A stretch of 25,922 nt of DNA, from positions 1-25,922 of the forward strand of contig JAZSNN010000036.1 in NCBI GenBank assembly GCA_045536425.1, given 5' to 3'. The position numbers and the translations under genes were made by a program. Below the pieces are notes generated by a model. The model was not told where the DNA came from. It searched no databases and saw nothing but the letters and a program-made list of their open reading frames with translations. This DNA is from UBA11540 sp045536425 (GTDB lineage Bacteria > Bacillota > Clostridia > Oscillospirales > Ruminococcaceae). This document shows positions 1-7,004 of the stretch, in pieces. The stretch's first letter is position 1, and each line of letters opens with the position of its first letter.

Positions 1-644
1 CAGGTTGAAGCATATCTGTAACGGGAAACATTGATGCCTGCCGCATCAGCAGTTGCAGGATTTTCACCGACTGAACGAAGGTTAAGTCCTACTCGAGTAC
101 GATTAAGTACAAATGAAGCAACTATTGCAATGAAAACTGCAAGATATGTAAGAAAATCGTGTGAAAAGAATAATTCACCAAACCAACCTAAATTGTCGGC
201 AAACGGGAGTTTTGTTGTAAAAAATGAACTTGTTTTTGTAAGAGCAATTGAAGGTAATTCACTATCAGTAATATTAATTAATGAAGCACCCAAGAAGTTA
301 CCTAAACCAATACCAAGCGTTGTCAGTGCAAGACCGGTAACATTCTGATTAGCATGTAATGTTACAGTAAGAAAACTGTAAATAAGACCCATAATTGTTG
401 CTCCGATAATTGCACAAATAAGTGGAATAAGAACAGCAAGAAAGCCGTTCATATTCGCTATATCATTACCACAAGAGTTCTCATATATAAATGAACCAAC
501 AACACCACTGATTGCACCTACATACATTATGCCCGGAATTCCAAGATTAAGATGACCTGATTTTTCTGTTATTATTTCACCTGTTGAGCCGTAAAGAAGA
601 GGTACACCAAGAAGGATTGCACGGCAGATAAATTGAATAATCAT
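1..644 (-). CDS. Nucleoside-type ABC transporter permease, second subunit (partial, C-terminus outside window)
   Basis: This is an inner-membrane permease of the BMP-dependent nucleoside ABC importer. It resembles NupQ/YufQ of Bacillus and the BPD_transp_2 family. I translated it by hand: it begins MIIQFICRAILLGVPLLYGS and contains the family motif EKSGHLNLGIPGIMYVGA near residues 27-44. The conserved cytoplasmic segment GENPATADAAGINVSRYRYA is at the visible end. About 214 codons are present and the frame is open to the window edge, so the C-terminal membrane segments are missing. Its ATG overlaps the stop of the upstream permease gene by 4 bp (ATGA), so the two are probably translationally coupled. 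A GGAGG-like site (AAGGAGG) lies in the end of the upstream gene. The substrate (nucleosides) is inferred from family and from the neighbouring xpt. Its codons are AT-rich, like those of the two genes before it. Confidence 0.9.
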   Translation of the reverse strand, partial: MIIQFICRAILLGVPLLYGSTGEIITEKSGHLNLGIPGIMYVGAISGVVGSFIYENSCGNDIANMNGFLAVLIPLICAIIGATIMGLIYSFLTVTLHANQNVTGLALTTLGIGLGNFLGASLINITDSELPSIALTKTSSFFTTKLPFADNLGWFGELFFSHDFLTYLAVFIAIVASFVLNRTRVGLNLRSVGENPATADAAGINVSRYRYAST

Positions 645-1753
645 GCTTTAACCTCCTTTTTGCTCTGACGGAATTTAATTGAGTATTGAATAAAAAATTC
701 ACATCCCACAAGCATTAAAATTACTAAACCAACCATAATTTCTGAAAATGATGAATTCAAAAGAGATGCGTCAGCAACTTTTGCAACACCAATTCTGAGG
801 AATACAACAATTGCAGTCATAAATACCATAATGAATGGATTGAATTGTCCAAGCCATGACATGAGAATTGCGGTAAATCCTTGTCCACCAACAAGATTAG
901 TATTAATACTGTGGTCTTTACCTGCTACTAAAAGCATACCTGTTACACCACATAATGCACCGGAAATAACCATTGTTCTGATAATAACTTTTTTAACATT
1001 AATGCCTATATATCTTGCTGTATTCTGACTTTCACCAACAACAGAAATTTCGTAACCTTGTTTACTATATTTTAAATAAATGTACATTAGAACAGTAATA
1101 ACTGCAACTACAACAATGTTGACGAAATAATCGTTATTTCCAACCGATGGAAAATTACCTGCTGATACAGGATTAATAACATTTGAACCTCCACCAACGA
1201 TATACACATAGTATGCGATAATCTGTGTAGCAATATAGTTCATCATAAGTGTAAAAAGTGTTTCGTTTGTGTTAAATAACGCTTTAAATATCGCAGGAAT
1301 AACACTCCATATTGCACCTGCAAGAATACTTGTAAATACAATAACAACAATGAGAGTACCATAGGAAAGTGTATCGCCAAAATTAATCATACAATAGATA
1401 GATGCAAGACCGCCCATAAGTGCTTGTCCTTCAGCACCACAGTTCCAAAATTTCATTTTAAAAGCAGGCGTAAGTGCTAATGAAAGGCAAAGGAGAATTG
1501 CAATTTCTTGCAAATATTTCCAAAGCATTGTTGTTCTACCTTCAAAAAGCCTACCGAAAACACCTGAAAACATAATTTCATATGTGTCACCAAAACTTTT
1601 TTCGGTAACAAGCATTGAAAACAAACCAACGAGGAAAAAAGCAATAACAATTGTAATAAGACGAATAATCCAAGCTTTCCAGTTTGGCATATCATCACGT
1701 TTTACAACATGAAACAATGGTTCATGTTTTTTTGTTACAATACTATTTGCCAT
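641..1753 (-). CDS. Nucleoside-type ABC transporter permease, first subunit (NupP/YufP-like)
   Basis: This is a 370-residue multi-pass membrane permease of the BPD_transp_2 family, the partner of the following permease in a BMP/nucleoside importer. Hydrophobic segments run from about residue 28 to the C-terminus. The conserved cytoplasmic coupling motif GESQNTARYIGINVKKVIIR lies near residue 240, and SGALCGVTGMLLVAG follows. I chose the ATG at 1753 (protein starting MANSIVTKK) because AAAGGAG lies at the right distance before it; an ATG 18 bases earlier overlaps that site. The start overlaps the end of the ATPase gene by 11 bp and the stop overlaps the next permease by 4 bp, so the three genes are tightly coupled. 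It is AT-richer in wobble positions than the lipoprotein gene upstream. Transport of purine nucleosides is inferred, not shown. Confidence 0.92.
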   Translation of the reverse strand: MANSIVTKKHEPLFHVVKRDDMPNWKAWIIRLITIVIAFFLVGLFSMLVTEKSFGDTYEIMFSGVFGRLFEGRTTMLWKYLQEIAILLCLSLALTPAFKMKFWNCGAEGQALMGGLASIYCMINFGDTLSYGTLIVVIVFTSILAGAIWSVIPAIFKALFNTNETLFTLMMNYIATQIIAYYVYIVGGGSNVINPVSAGNFPSVGNNDYFVNIVVVAVITVLMYIYLKYSKQGYEISVVGESQNTARYIGINVKKVIIRTMVISGALCGVTGMLLVAGKDHSINTNLVGGQGFTAILMSWLGQFNPFIMVFMTAIVVFLRIGVAKVADASLLNSSFSEIMVGLVILMLVGCEFFIQYSIKFRQSKKEVKA

Positions 1754-3293
1754 TGTTATTCTCCTTTCCATCCTGATTAGTTTTTGTCATAAGAAGACCA
1801 ATTTCTTCTTTACTTGTTGTTCGACCATCAACAATACCTGTGATTCGACCTGAACCAATGACCATAATTTTGTCACAAAGCTCAACAAGAACATCTAAAT
1901 CTTCACCAACAAAAATAACAGCAACGCCTTTTTCTTTTTGTGCATTGAGAAGATTATAAATCATATAAGAAGAGTTGATGTCAAGACCTCGAACCGGATA
2001 AGCTACCATTAAAACTGTGGGGGAGGCAGCAATTTCACGACCAACAAGTACCTTTTGTACATTACCACCGGAAAGGCGACGAACAGGTGTATTTGCACTT
2101 GGTGTAACAACTTCAAGGTCGTTGATAATTTTCATAGCAAGGTCTTTGGGATTCTTTCGTTTAAGAAACATTGAATGACCTTTTGAATAGCTTCTGAGCA
2201 TCATATTGTCAACAATGTCCATATTACCAACAAGACCCATACCAAGTCTGTCTTCAGGAACAAAAGAAAGACGAACACCCATATTTCTGATTTGCAATGG
2301 TGTTTTATCTCTTAAGCTTTCTTTTTTTCCTGTTTTTGGGTCAAAGTAGAATATATCACCGTATTCAAGACGCTGAAGTCCTGCAATTGACTCAAGTAAC
2401 TCTCTTTGTCCTGAACCTGCAATACCTGCAATTCCAAGAATTTCACCACTTTTAGCTGTAAAAGATACATTGTCAAGAACTGTTGTGCCAACTCTGTCAA
2501 CACAAGTAATACTGTTTACAACAAGTCTGTCTTCAGTATTCTTTGGTTCATCTCGTTGAATATTTAAGTCGATTTTTTTACCAACCATCATTTCAGTAAG
2601 TTCATTTTCAGTAGTTTCTGAAGTATTTACTGTACCTATATATTCACCTTTACGAAGAACGGAAACTCTGTCTGATAATGAGAGAACTTCATGTAGTTTA
2701 TGAGTGATAATAATAATACATTTGCCATCATCACGCATACGACGAAGAATATTAAATAATTTTTCCGTTTCCTGTGGTGTTAAAACCGCAGTTGGTTCGT
2801 CAAGAATAAGAATATCAGCACCACGATATAAAACCTTGATAATCTCAACAGTTTGTTTTTCAGACACTGACATTGTGTAAATCTTTTTGCTTATGTCAAG
2901 TTCAAAACCATATTGTTTACTGATTTTATTAATCTCATTTGTTGAATTTTTTAAATTGTACTTTCCATCGTCTATGCCTAAAACAATATTTTCTGCAGCA
3001 CTAAAAACATCAACAAGTTTAAAATGTTGATGAATCATTCCGATTTTATATTTAAATGCATCTTTTGGAGAGGTAATGATAGCCTCTTCGTTGTCAATGA
3101 ATATTTGTCCTTCATCAGGAAAGTAGATGCCTGAAATCATATTCATAAGCGTAGTTTTGCCACTACCATTTTCACCTAAAATGGAAAGAATCTCACCACG
3201 ATATGCAGTAAGATTAACGTTTTTATTCGCAACTACTTTACTACCAAATCTTTTGGTAATATTCTTCAGTTCAATAGCAGGTTGTTTATTCAC
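1743..3293 (-). CDS. Nucleoside-type ABC transporter ATP-binding protein with two NBDs (NupO/YufO-like)
   Basis: This cytoplasmic ATPase of 516 residues has two fused nucleotide-binding domains, as in the sugar/nucleoside (RbsA, YufO) class. Domain 1 is canonical: Walker A GENGSGKT at residues 40-47, Q-loop Q89, signature MSVSEKQ at 141-147, Walker B ILILDEPTA with D165/E166, and H-loop H198. Domain 2 is degenerate: GIAGSGQR at about 290-297 has Gln in place of the Walker A lysine, the signature is RLSGGNVQK, and the Walker B region (LMVAYPVRGLD) lacks the usual Asp-Glu pair. Such asymmetry is usual in this family. The start is GTG with GGAGG 6 nt upstream. A 118-nt gap with a strong stem-loop separates it from the lipoprotein gene. 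It should power the two permeases that follow. Confidence 0.94.
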   Translation of the reverse strand: MNKQPAIELKNITKRFGSKVVANKNVNLTAYRGEILSILGENGSGKTTLMNMISGIYFPDEGQIFIDNEEAIITSPKDAFKYKIGMIHQHFKLVDVFSAAENIVLGIDDGKYNLKNSTNEINKISKQYGFELDISKKIYTMSVSEKQTVEIIKVLYRGADILILDEPTAVLTPQETEKLFNILRRMRDDGKCIIIITHKLHEVLSLSDRVSVLRKGEYIGTVNTSETTENELTEMMVGKKIDLNIQRDEPKNTEDRLVVNSITCVDRVGTTVLDNVSFTAKSGEILGIAGIAGSGQRELLESIAGLQRLEYGDIFYFDPKTGKKESLRDKTPLQIRNMGVRLSFVPEDRLGMGLVGNMDIVDNMMLRSYSKGHSMFLKRKNPKDLAMKIINDLEVVTPSANTPVRRLSGGNVQKVLVGREIAASPTVLMVAYPVRGLDINSSYMIYNLLNAQKEKGVAVIFVGEDLDVLVELCDKIMVIGSGRITGIVDGRTTSKEEIGLLMTKTNQDGKENNNGK

Positions 3294-3365
3294 GATAAAC
3301 CTCCGTTCTTTTAATCCTCAAGAAAGCGTTAAACCAATGTTTAGCGATTTCTTCAAAATTATGTA

Positions 3366-3395
3366 TCAGAGGCGAGAGGATTCTCTCGCCTCTGA
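3366..3395 (-). promoter_or_regulatory. Perfect 13-bp stem-loop between lipoprotein and ATPase genes
   Basis: The inverted repeat TCAGAGGCGAGAG (3366-3378) pairs fully with CTCTCGCCTCTGA (3383-3395) across a 4-base loop. In the direction of transcription it lies just after the lipoprotein stop and 72 nt before the ATPase start. It is followed by TACATAATTTTG, a poor U-tract. It could be a leaky terminator or a 3'-end stabiliser that gives more lipoprotein than ATPase and permease. The structure is seen; the role is inferred. Confidence 0.75.
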
Positions 3396-3411
3396 CATAA
3401 AAGTTTAGGTA

Positions 3412-4632
3412 TTAGCCGTAGTTTCTGTCAAGAAGGTTGATGCCGTCGATTTCAACATCAAAGTAAGGAGCAGAACGATGCTTGGACTCGTAGAATACGC
3501 CGCCCTCGATAGCCTCTGTATCCTTAGCGAAATCAGCGTCTGTATCAACGTCAGCCATATAGGAAGTGAGGGTCTCACCTGCTACTGTCCAGTTAGCTGT
3601 ATCGAATACGTTGAGTGTGCCGTCAAGAAGCTTAGCCTTAACTTCAGCAATCTTCTCAGCTGTGCCTGCTGCTGCAGCTGCCTCGTTGATGTCTGTGAGA
3701 ACAACGGAACCTGTCTCGATTGTGCCTGTGTAGTCAGTAGCGATAGCCTCGCCGTTCTTTACACATTCAATCATATACTTGAAGTAAGGTGTCCAGTCGA
3801 TTCTGGAAGAAACGATGAAGGTGTTGGGGCAAGCTGCTACTGTAGAGCCGTTATAGGAAACGTTAGGAACGCCTGCGGTCTCACAAGCTGTAGGAGCACC
3901 CATGGAGTCAGCGTGCTGAGAAATGAGCTTACAGCCGCCAGCGATAAGAGCCTGTGCTGCTTCCTTCTCTGCCTGCTCGTCATACCAAGAACCTGTGAAC
4001 TTAACGTCCATTGTTACTGTGGGACAAACAGACTTTGCGCCGAGGTAGAAGGATGTGTAACCGGACATAACCTCTGCGAATGTGAATGCGCCAACGTAGC
4101 CCATCTTAGCCTCTTCAGCGGTGAACTCGCCTGCAGCGATCATTTCGTTGAGCTTGAGTCCTGCTGCAACGCCTGCAAGGTATCTACCTTGATAGATAGA
4201 AGCGAATGCGTTGTGGAAGTTAGCTACACCAGCGGTGTGAGCCTGTGTTCCTGTAGCGTGGCAGAACTGTACATCGGGATACTTCTTAGCAGCGTCAATG
4301 AGGAAGGACTCGTGACCGAAGGAGTCAGCGAAGATGATGTTACATCCGTCAACTTCGATGAGCTCTACAGCTGCGTCGTAGCAATCCTTGGACTCGGGAA
4401 TCTGGGTCTTCTGAGCATACTCAACGCCCATTTCCTTACATGCTGCTTTTGCAGCGTCCATAAAGTTCTTGTCGTAGGTGGACTGTTCGTCATGCAAGAA
4501 GATAAAGCCAACCTTGATGGTCTTAGCTGTATCGTCACCAGCAACAGAAGAAATATCATCTGTGTTGCCACCGCAAGCTGCGAGTCCGAGCACCATACAA
4601 AGTACGAGTGCAAGTGCCAATACTTTTTTCAT
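3412..4632 (-). CDS. BMP-family nucleoside-binding lipoprotein (substrate-binding subunit)
   Basis: This is the extracellular substrate-binding lipoprotein of the ABC importer, in the BMP/Med/TmpC/NupN family, which typically binds purine nucleosides. Residues 1-20 form a lipoprotein signal peptide with lipobox LAAC; Cys20 would be lipidated. The mature part begins KVGFIFLHDEQSTYDKNFMD, the typical BMP opening strand, followed by motifs such as IIFADSFGHE and YLAGVAAGLKL. At 406 residues it is somewhat longer than usual (about 350). It starts with ATG after GAGGAGG. It follows xpt by 49 nt with no terminator and precedes the ATPase gene. Its codons (GCT/GCC, AAG, CTC) resemble the ribosomal genes and differ from the AT-rich transporter genes after it, as expected for the most abundant subunit, or for a mixed origin. 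Confidence 0.94.
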   Translation of the reverse strand: MKKVLALALVLCMVLGLAACGGNTDDISSVAGDDTAKTIKVGFIFLHDEQSTYDKNFMDAAKAACKEMGVEYAQKTQIPESKDCYDAAVELIEVDGCNIIFADSFGHESFLIDAAKKYPDVQFCHATGTQAHTAGVANFHNAFASIYQGRYLAGVAAGLKLNEMIAAGEFTAEEAKMGYVGAFTFAEVMSGYTSFYLGAKSVCPTVTMDVKFTGSWYDEQAEKEAAQALIAGGCKLISQHADSMGAPTACETAGVPNVSYNGSTVAACPNTFIVSSRIDWTPYFKYMIECVKNGEAIATDYTGTIETGSVVLTDINEAAAAAGTAEKIAEVKAKLLDGTLNVFDTANWTVAGETLTSYMADVDTDADFAKDTEAIEGGVFYESKHRSAPYFDVEIDGINLLDRNYG

Positions 4633-4646
4633 AATTTTTCCTCCTC

Positions 4647-4658
4647 GCCCCGTAGGGC
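4647..4658 (-). promoter_or_regulatory. Short GC stem with UACG tetraloop next to the lipoprotein ribosome binding site
   Basis: On the transcribed strand GCCC-TACG-GGGC forms a 4-bp stem capped by UACG, a member of the very stable UNCG tetraloop class. It abuts the GAGGAGG site at about 4639-4645. It may keep the site open or protect the 5' end of a processed lipoprotein mRNA. The role is inferred. Confidence 0.5.
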
Positions 4659-4662
4659 AATT

Positions 4663-4679
4663 TATAATTTAAAATTATA
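4663..4679 (-). promoter_or_regulatory. AT palindrome between xpt and the lipoprotein gene
   Basis: A 17-base palindrome with a one-base centre (TATAATTT-N-AAATTATA) directly follows the xpt stop. It contains TATAAT, which could be a -10 box, but I see no good -35 box 17 bases upstream inside the xpt end. It could instead be an operator. It has no strong support as a promoter. Confidence 0.3.
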
Positions 4680-4681
4680 GC

Positions 4682-5260
4682 CTAGTTTTGTTCGCGGAAT
4701 TTTATAACTCCGTCTTCCATACTATCGACGATTGCCATAGAGTCTACGCGGATGCCAATCTCTCTGAGATGGTCGCCTCCGCCTTGAAAGCCTTTTTCGA
4801 TAGCAACTGTTACACCAATGACCTCGGCATCTGCCTGATGGACAATATCAACGAGTCCCGAAACGGCATTGCCAATTGCCAAAAAGTCGTCTACTATGAG
4901 TATTCTATCGCCTTTATTGATATATTCCTTTTCCACCACGACATTGAAGTCGGAGTTATGAGTAAAGGAATGAACAACTGCGCAGTAGAGCTCCGATGAA
5001 ATATTGCTTGATTTATTCTTTTTCGCAAAAACGAGCGGAACCTCCATCATCATCGCTACAACTGCAGCGATAGCAATTCCCGATGACTCAACTGTGAGCA
5101 CCTTGGTCACACCTGCATCTTTATAGAGGCGCACCATCTCCTCGCACATTTCTTTGAGGAAAACGGTGTCTATCTGATGATTCAAGAAGTTTCCTACCTT
5201 GAGGACGTTACCGGGATAAACCTTGCCCTCGCGGACAATTTTTTCTTCAAGCTTTTTCAT
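4682..5260 (-). CDS. xpt: Xanthine phosphoribosyltransferase
   Basis: This cytoplasmic purine-salvage enzyme converts xanthine and PRPP to XMP and pyrophosphate. Its 192 residues align by eye with Bacillus Xpt: LKVGNFLNHQID at residues 20-31, ESSGIA at 58-63, VFAKK at 78-82, and the PRPP loop ILIVDDFLAIGNA at 120-132. The loop reads LAIGNA where the Bacillus protein has LANGQA. I chose the ATG at 5260 because GGAGAG lies directly upstream; the frame is open 22 codons further, but that stretch is the leader terminator and U-tract. It has its own strong promoter and leader and lies just before the nucleoside importer genes, so it probably salvages bases released from imported nucleosides. Confidence 0.95.
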   Translation of the reverse strand: MKKLEEKIVREGKVYPGNVLKVGNFLNHQIDTVFLKEMCEEMVRLYKDAGVTKVLTVESSGIAIAAVVAMMMEVPLVFAKKNKSSNISSELYCAVVHSFTHNSDFNVVVEKEYINKGDRILIVDDFLAIGNAVSGLVDIVHQADAEVIGVTVAIEKGFQGGGDHLREIGIRVDSMAIVDSMEDGVIKFREQN

Positions 5261-5272
5261 AAAACTCTCCAC

Positions 5273-5304
5273 AAAAAACAAAAAGACAGGTAAAAAATAC
5301 CTGT
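5273..5304 (-). terminator. Intrinsic terminator in the xpt leader (attenuator)
   Basis: On the transcribed strand ACAGGTA pairs with TACCTGT (arms 5298-5304 and 5286-5292, loop of five T). The tract CTTTTTGTTTTTT (5273-5285) follows. It ends three bases before the GGAGAG site of xpt and lies about 45 nt downstream of the predicted transcription start, so it must be conditional. This is the hallmark of a transcription attenuator. Confidence 0.75.
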
Positions 5305-5336
5305 GCGAAAATTCGTTTCTTCGCACTACTATGCGA
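5303..5336 (-). promoter_or_regulatory. Competing hairpins in the xpt leader
   Basis: Two hairpins share one arm. Hairpin A pairs TCGCA (5332-5336) with TGCGA (5321-5325). Hairpin B pairs GTGCGAA (5320-5326) with TTCGCAC (5303-5309). They cannot coexist, and B also overlaps the terminator stem by two bases. This fits an antiterminator switch. It does not resemble the purine riboswitch aptamer, and no PyrR-type site is evident. Confidence 0.55.
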
Positions 5337-5353
5337 CAAAATCCGATAGTTAA

Positions 5354-5382
5354 ATCTTATCACACCAAACTGTTATTGTCAA
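5354..5382 (-). promoter_or_regulatory. Strong sigma-A promoter of the xpt-nucleoside importer genes
   Basis: The -35 box TTGACA is at 5377-5382, the spacer is 17 bp, and the -10 box TAAGAT is at 5354-5359 with an upstream TG (extended -10). The start should be near 5347, giving a leader of about 87 nt. An inverted repeat TCACAC (5360-5365) / GTGTGA (5383-5388) spans the spacer and could be an operator. Confidence 0.85.
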
Positions 5383-5405
5383 GTGTGACATCGCAAAAAC
5401 AACAC

Positions 5406-5438
5406 CTTTCGCCGCACAGAAATACTGTGCGGCGAAAG
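5406..5438 (-). terminator. Terminator of the uracil permease gene
   Basis: A perfect 14-bp stem, CTTTCGCCGCACAG (5406-5419) with CTGTGCGGCGAAAG (5425-5438), has a 5-base loop. It sits 12 nt after the permease stop and is followed on the transcribed strand by GTGTTGTTTTTG. It separates the permease transcript from the xpt promoter. Confidence 0.8.
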
Positions 5439-5450
5439 AAGTTTTGTTGA

Positions 5451-6824
5451 TTATTCAGCGTCTTCCTTTTTGCCCTTGAGCATAAGGTTTGTGAGGATAC
5501 CGAGGATGAGCGCGCAAGCGATAGCTGTGAGTGTTACCTCACCGATTCTAAGTGCCATACCGCCGATACCGCAGATGAGAATTACAGATGCGGTGAAGAG
5601 ATTCTTGTTTTCTTCGAGGTTTACCTTCTGAATCATCTTGAGACCACTAACTGCGATGAATCCGTAAAGTGTTACGCAAACACCGCCCATTACGCATCCG
5701 GGGATAGAATCGAGGAATGCTACAAAGGGAGATACGAAGGATACGAGTATTGCAAGAATTGCTGTTGTTGTGATGGTTACAACAGAAGCGTTTCTTGTGA
5801 TAGCTACACAGCCAACAGACTCACCATAAGTTGTGTTGGGGCATCCGCCGAAGAATGCACCTGCGAAGGAGCCAACGCCGTCACCGAGAAGTGTTCTGTG
5901 AAGACCGGGATCCTCTGTGAGATCGGACTCGATGATGGAAGAAAGGTTTTTGTGGTCAGCGATATGCTCAGCGAATACAACGAATGCAACGGGAACGTAT
6001 GCAACTGCTACTGTAGCAACGTAGCTGAAATCAAAGTTCTTGAGTCCCTCAATAGCTGTGAGGAATGTGAACTCGGGAAGTGCTACGAATGTCTGCACAC
6101 CTACTCCGTCAGCAACGAGTGCTTTGAAAGGAGTAAAGTCAATGACTTTAAGAGCATCGTTGTTTGTAGCGATACCGATGAGTGTGAAGATAAGTGCTAC
6201 TGCATATCCTGCGAGGATACCGATGATGAAGGGGATGAGCTTTGTCATCTTCTTGCCGTATACAGAGCAGAGAACAACTACTGCAAGTGTTACGAGTGCG
6301 CAGATGAGAGAAACCCAGATGTTTGTTGTCATAATGAATGCACCGTTGGAGTCCTGAGGACCGTAGGAGAATACGTCGTTGATAGCTGCGCCTGCAAGGG
6401 AAAGACCGATGAGGGCAACTGTAGGTCCGATAACAACAGGAGGCATAAGCTTGTTGATCCACTTAACGCCTGCGATTTTGATGATGATAGCGATTATAAC
6501 GTAAACCAGACCTGCCAAAAGTGCACCGATGAGAAGACCGAGATAGCCAACCTGCATAGAAGCAGCGCCACCGAATGCTGCGAACATTGAAGGAATGAAC
6601 GCAAAGGAAGAACCAAGGAATACAGGGCTCTTGAACTTTGTGAAAAGCTGATAAACGAGTGTACCTACGCCTGCGCCGAAGAGGGCTGCAGAAGCGGTCA
6701 TTCCGTTACCAACGATTGCGGGAACTGCGATTGTTGCAGCCATAATCGCGAGCAACTGCTGGAATGCGAATACCAACATCTGCGGGAACTTGGGTTTGTC
6801 TTTGACATTGTAGATAAGATTCAT
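5451..6824 (-). CDS. uraA: Uracil permease-type NCS2 nucleobase transporter
   Basis: This 457-residue cytoplasmic-membrane importer belongs to the nucleobase:cation symporter-2 family. It has the usual 14 hydrophobic spans. Family landmarks are GSSFAFIPSM at 71-80, FAEHIADHKNL near 284-293 with substrate-site Glu286, and GCPNTTYGES at 327-336 with Glu335; the NTTYGE motif is that of UraA/PyrP rather than of xanthine permeases. Uracil is therefore the likely substrate, although purine transport is not excluded given the adjacent xpt. The ATG has GGAGG 7 nt upstream. It is monocistronic: it has a promoter upstream and a strong terminator before xpt. I see no PyrR attenuator or riboswitch in its short leader. 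Confidence 0.9.
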   Translation of the reverse strand: MNLIYNVKDKPKFPQMLVFAFQQLLAIMAATIAVPAIVGNGMTASAALFGAGVGTLVYQLFTKFKSPVFLGSSFAFIPSMFAAFGGAASMQVGYLGLLIGALLAGLVYVIIAIIIKIAGVKWINKLMPPVVIGPTVALIGLSLAGAAINDVFSYGPQDSNGAFIMTTNIWVSLICALVTLAVVVLCSVYGKKMTKLIPFIIGILAGYAVALIFTLIGIATNNDALKVIDFTPFKALVADGVGVQTFVALPEFTFLTAIEGLKNFDFSYVATVAVAYVPVAFVVFAEHIADHKNLSSIIESDLTEDPGLHRTLLGDGVGSFAGAFFGGCPNTTYGESVGCVAITRNASVVTITTTAILAILVSFVSPFVAFLDSIPGCVMGGVCVTLYGFIAVSGLKMIQKVNLEENKNLFTASVILICGIGGMALRIGEVTLTAIACALILGILTNLMLKGKKEDAE

Positions 6825-6877
6825 AATACGTCCTCCGATAAAAATTTTTTCGACAGGGTCTAAAATCTCTATCTCCT

Positions 6878-6906
6878 ATGATATCACATTGGGGTTCTCA
6901 ATTCAA
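6878..6906 (-). promoter_or_regulatory. Promoter of the uracil permease gene
   Basis: TTGAAT (6901-6906), a 17-bp spacer and TATCAT (6878-6883) preceded by TG form a plausible extended -10 sigma-A promoter. The leader is about 47 nt and ends in GGAGG. A weak inverted repeat CGATAAAAA/TTTTTTCG lies just before the ribosome binding site. Confidence 0.6.
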
Positions 6907-6954
6907 GGGGGATTTTTACAAAATATTCATATTTTCGCCATTTTTTATAAACTG

Positions 6955-6983
6955 TTGCGCTGATGCGGGTTTTATGTTAAAAT
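6955..6983 (+). promoter_or_regulatory. Promoter of the acyltransferase-like gene
   Basis: TTGCGC (6955-6960), 17 bp, and TAAAAT (6978-6983) with TG one base upstream give an extended -10 promoter about 15 nt before AGGTGG and the ATG at 7005. It is divergent from the permease promoter in the same 180-nt gap. Confidence 0.6.
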
Positions 6984-7004
6984 GTTAATCGAGCGAGGTG
7001 GATT

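Noticed and set aside
3478..4680. 400-codon open frame antisense to the lipoprotein gene
   Set aside because: It is a shadow of the codon bias of the BMP gene: cysteine- and serine-rich, with no domain, no ribosome binding site and no conserved motif.
5261..5450. Purine (guanine/adenine) riboswitch upstream of xpt
   Set aside because: The conserved three-way-junction core and loop sequences are not present, and the leader is too short for aptamer plus expression platform.
5898..6590. 230-codon open frame antisense to the uracil permease gene
   Set aside because: It has a low-complexity Cys/Glu/Asp-rich translation typical of the reverse strand of a membrane-protein gene.
6825..6906. PyrR attenuator or riboswitch upstream of the uracil permease
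   Set aside because: The leader is only about 47 nt, with no terminator and no PyrR-binding-like stem-loop.
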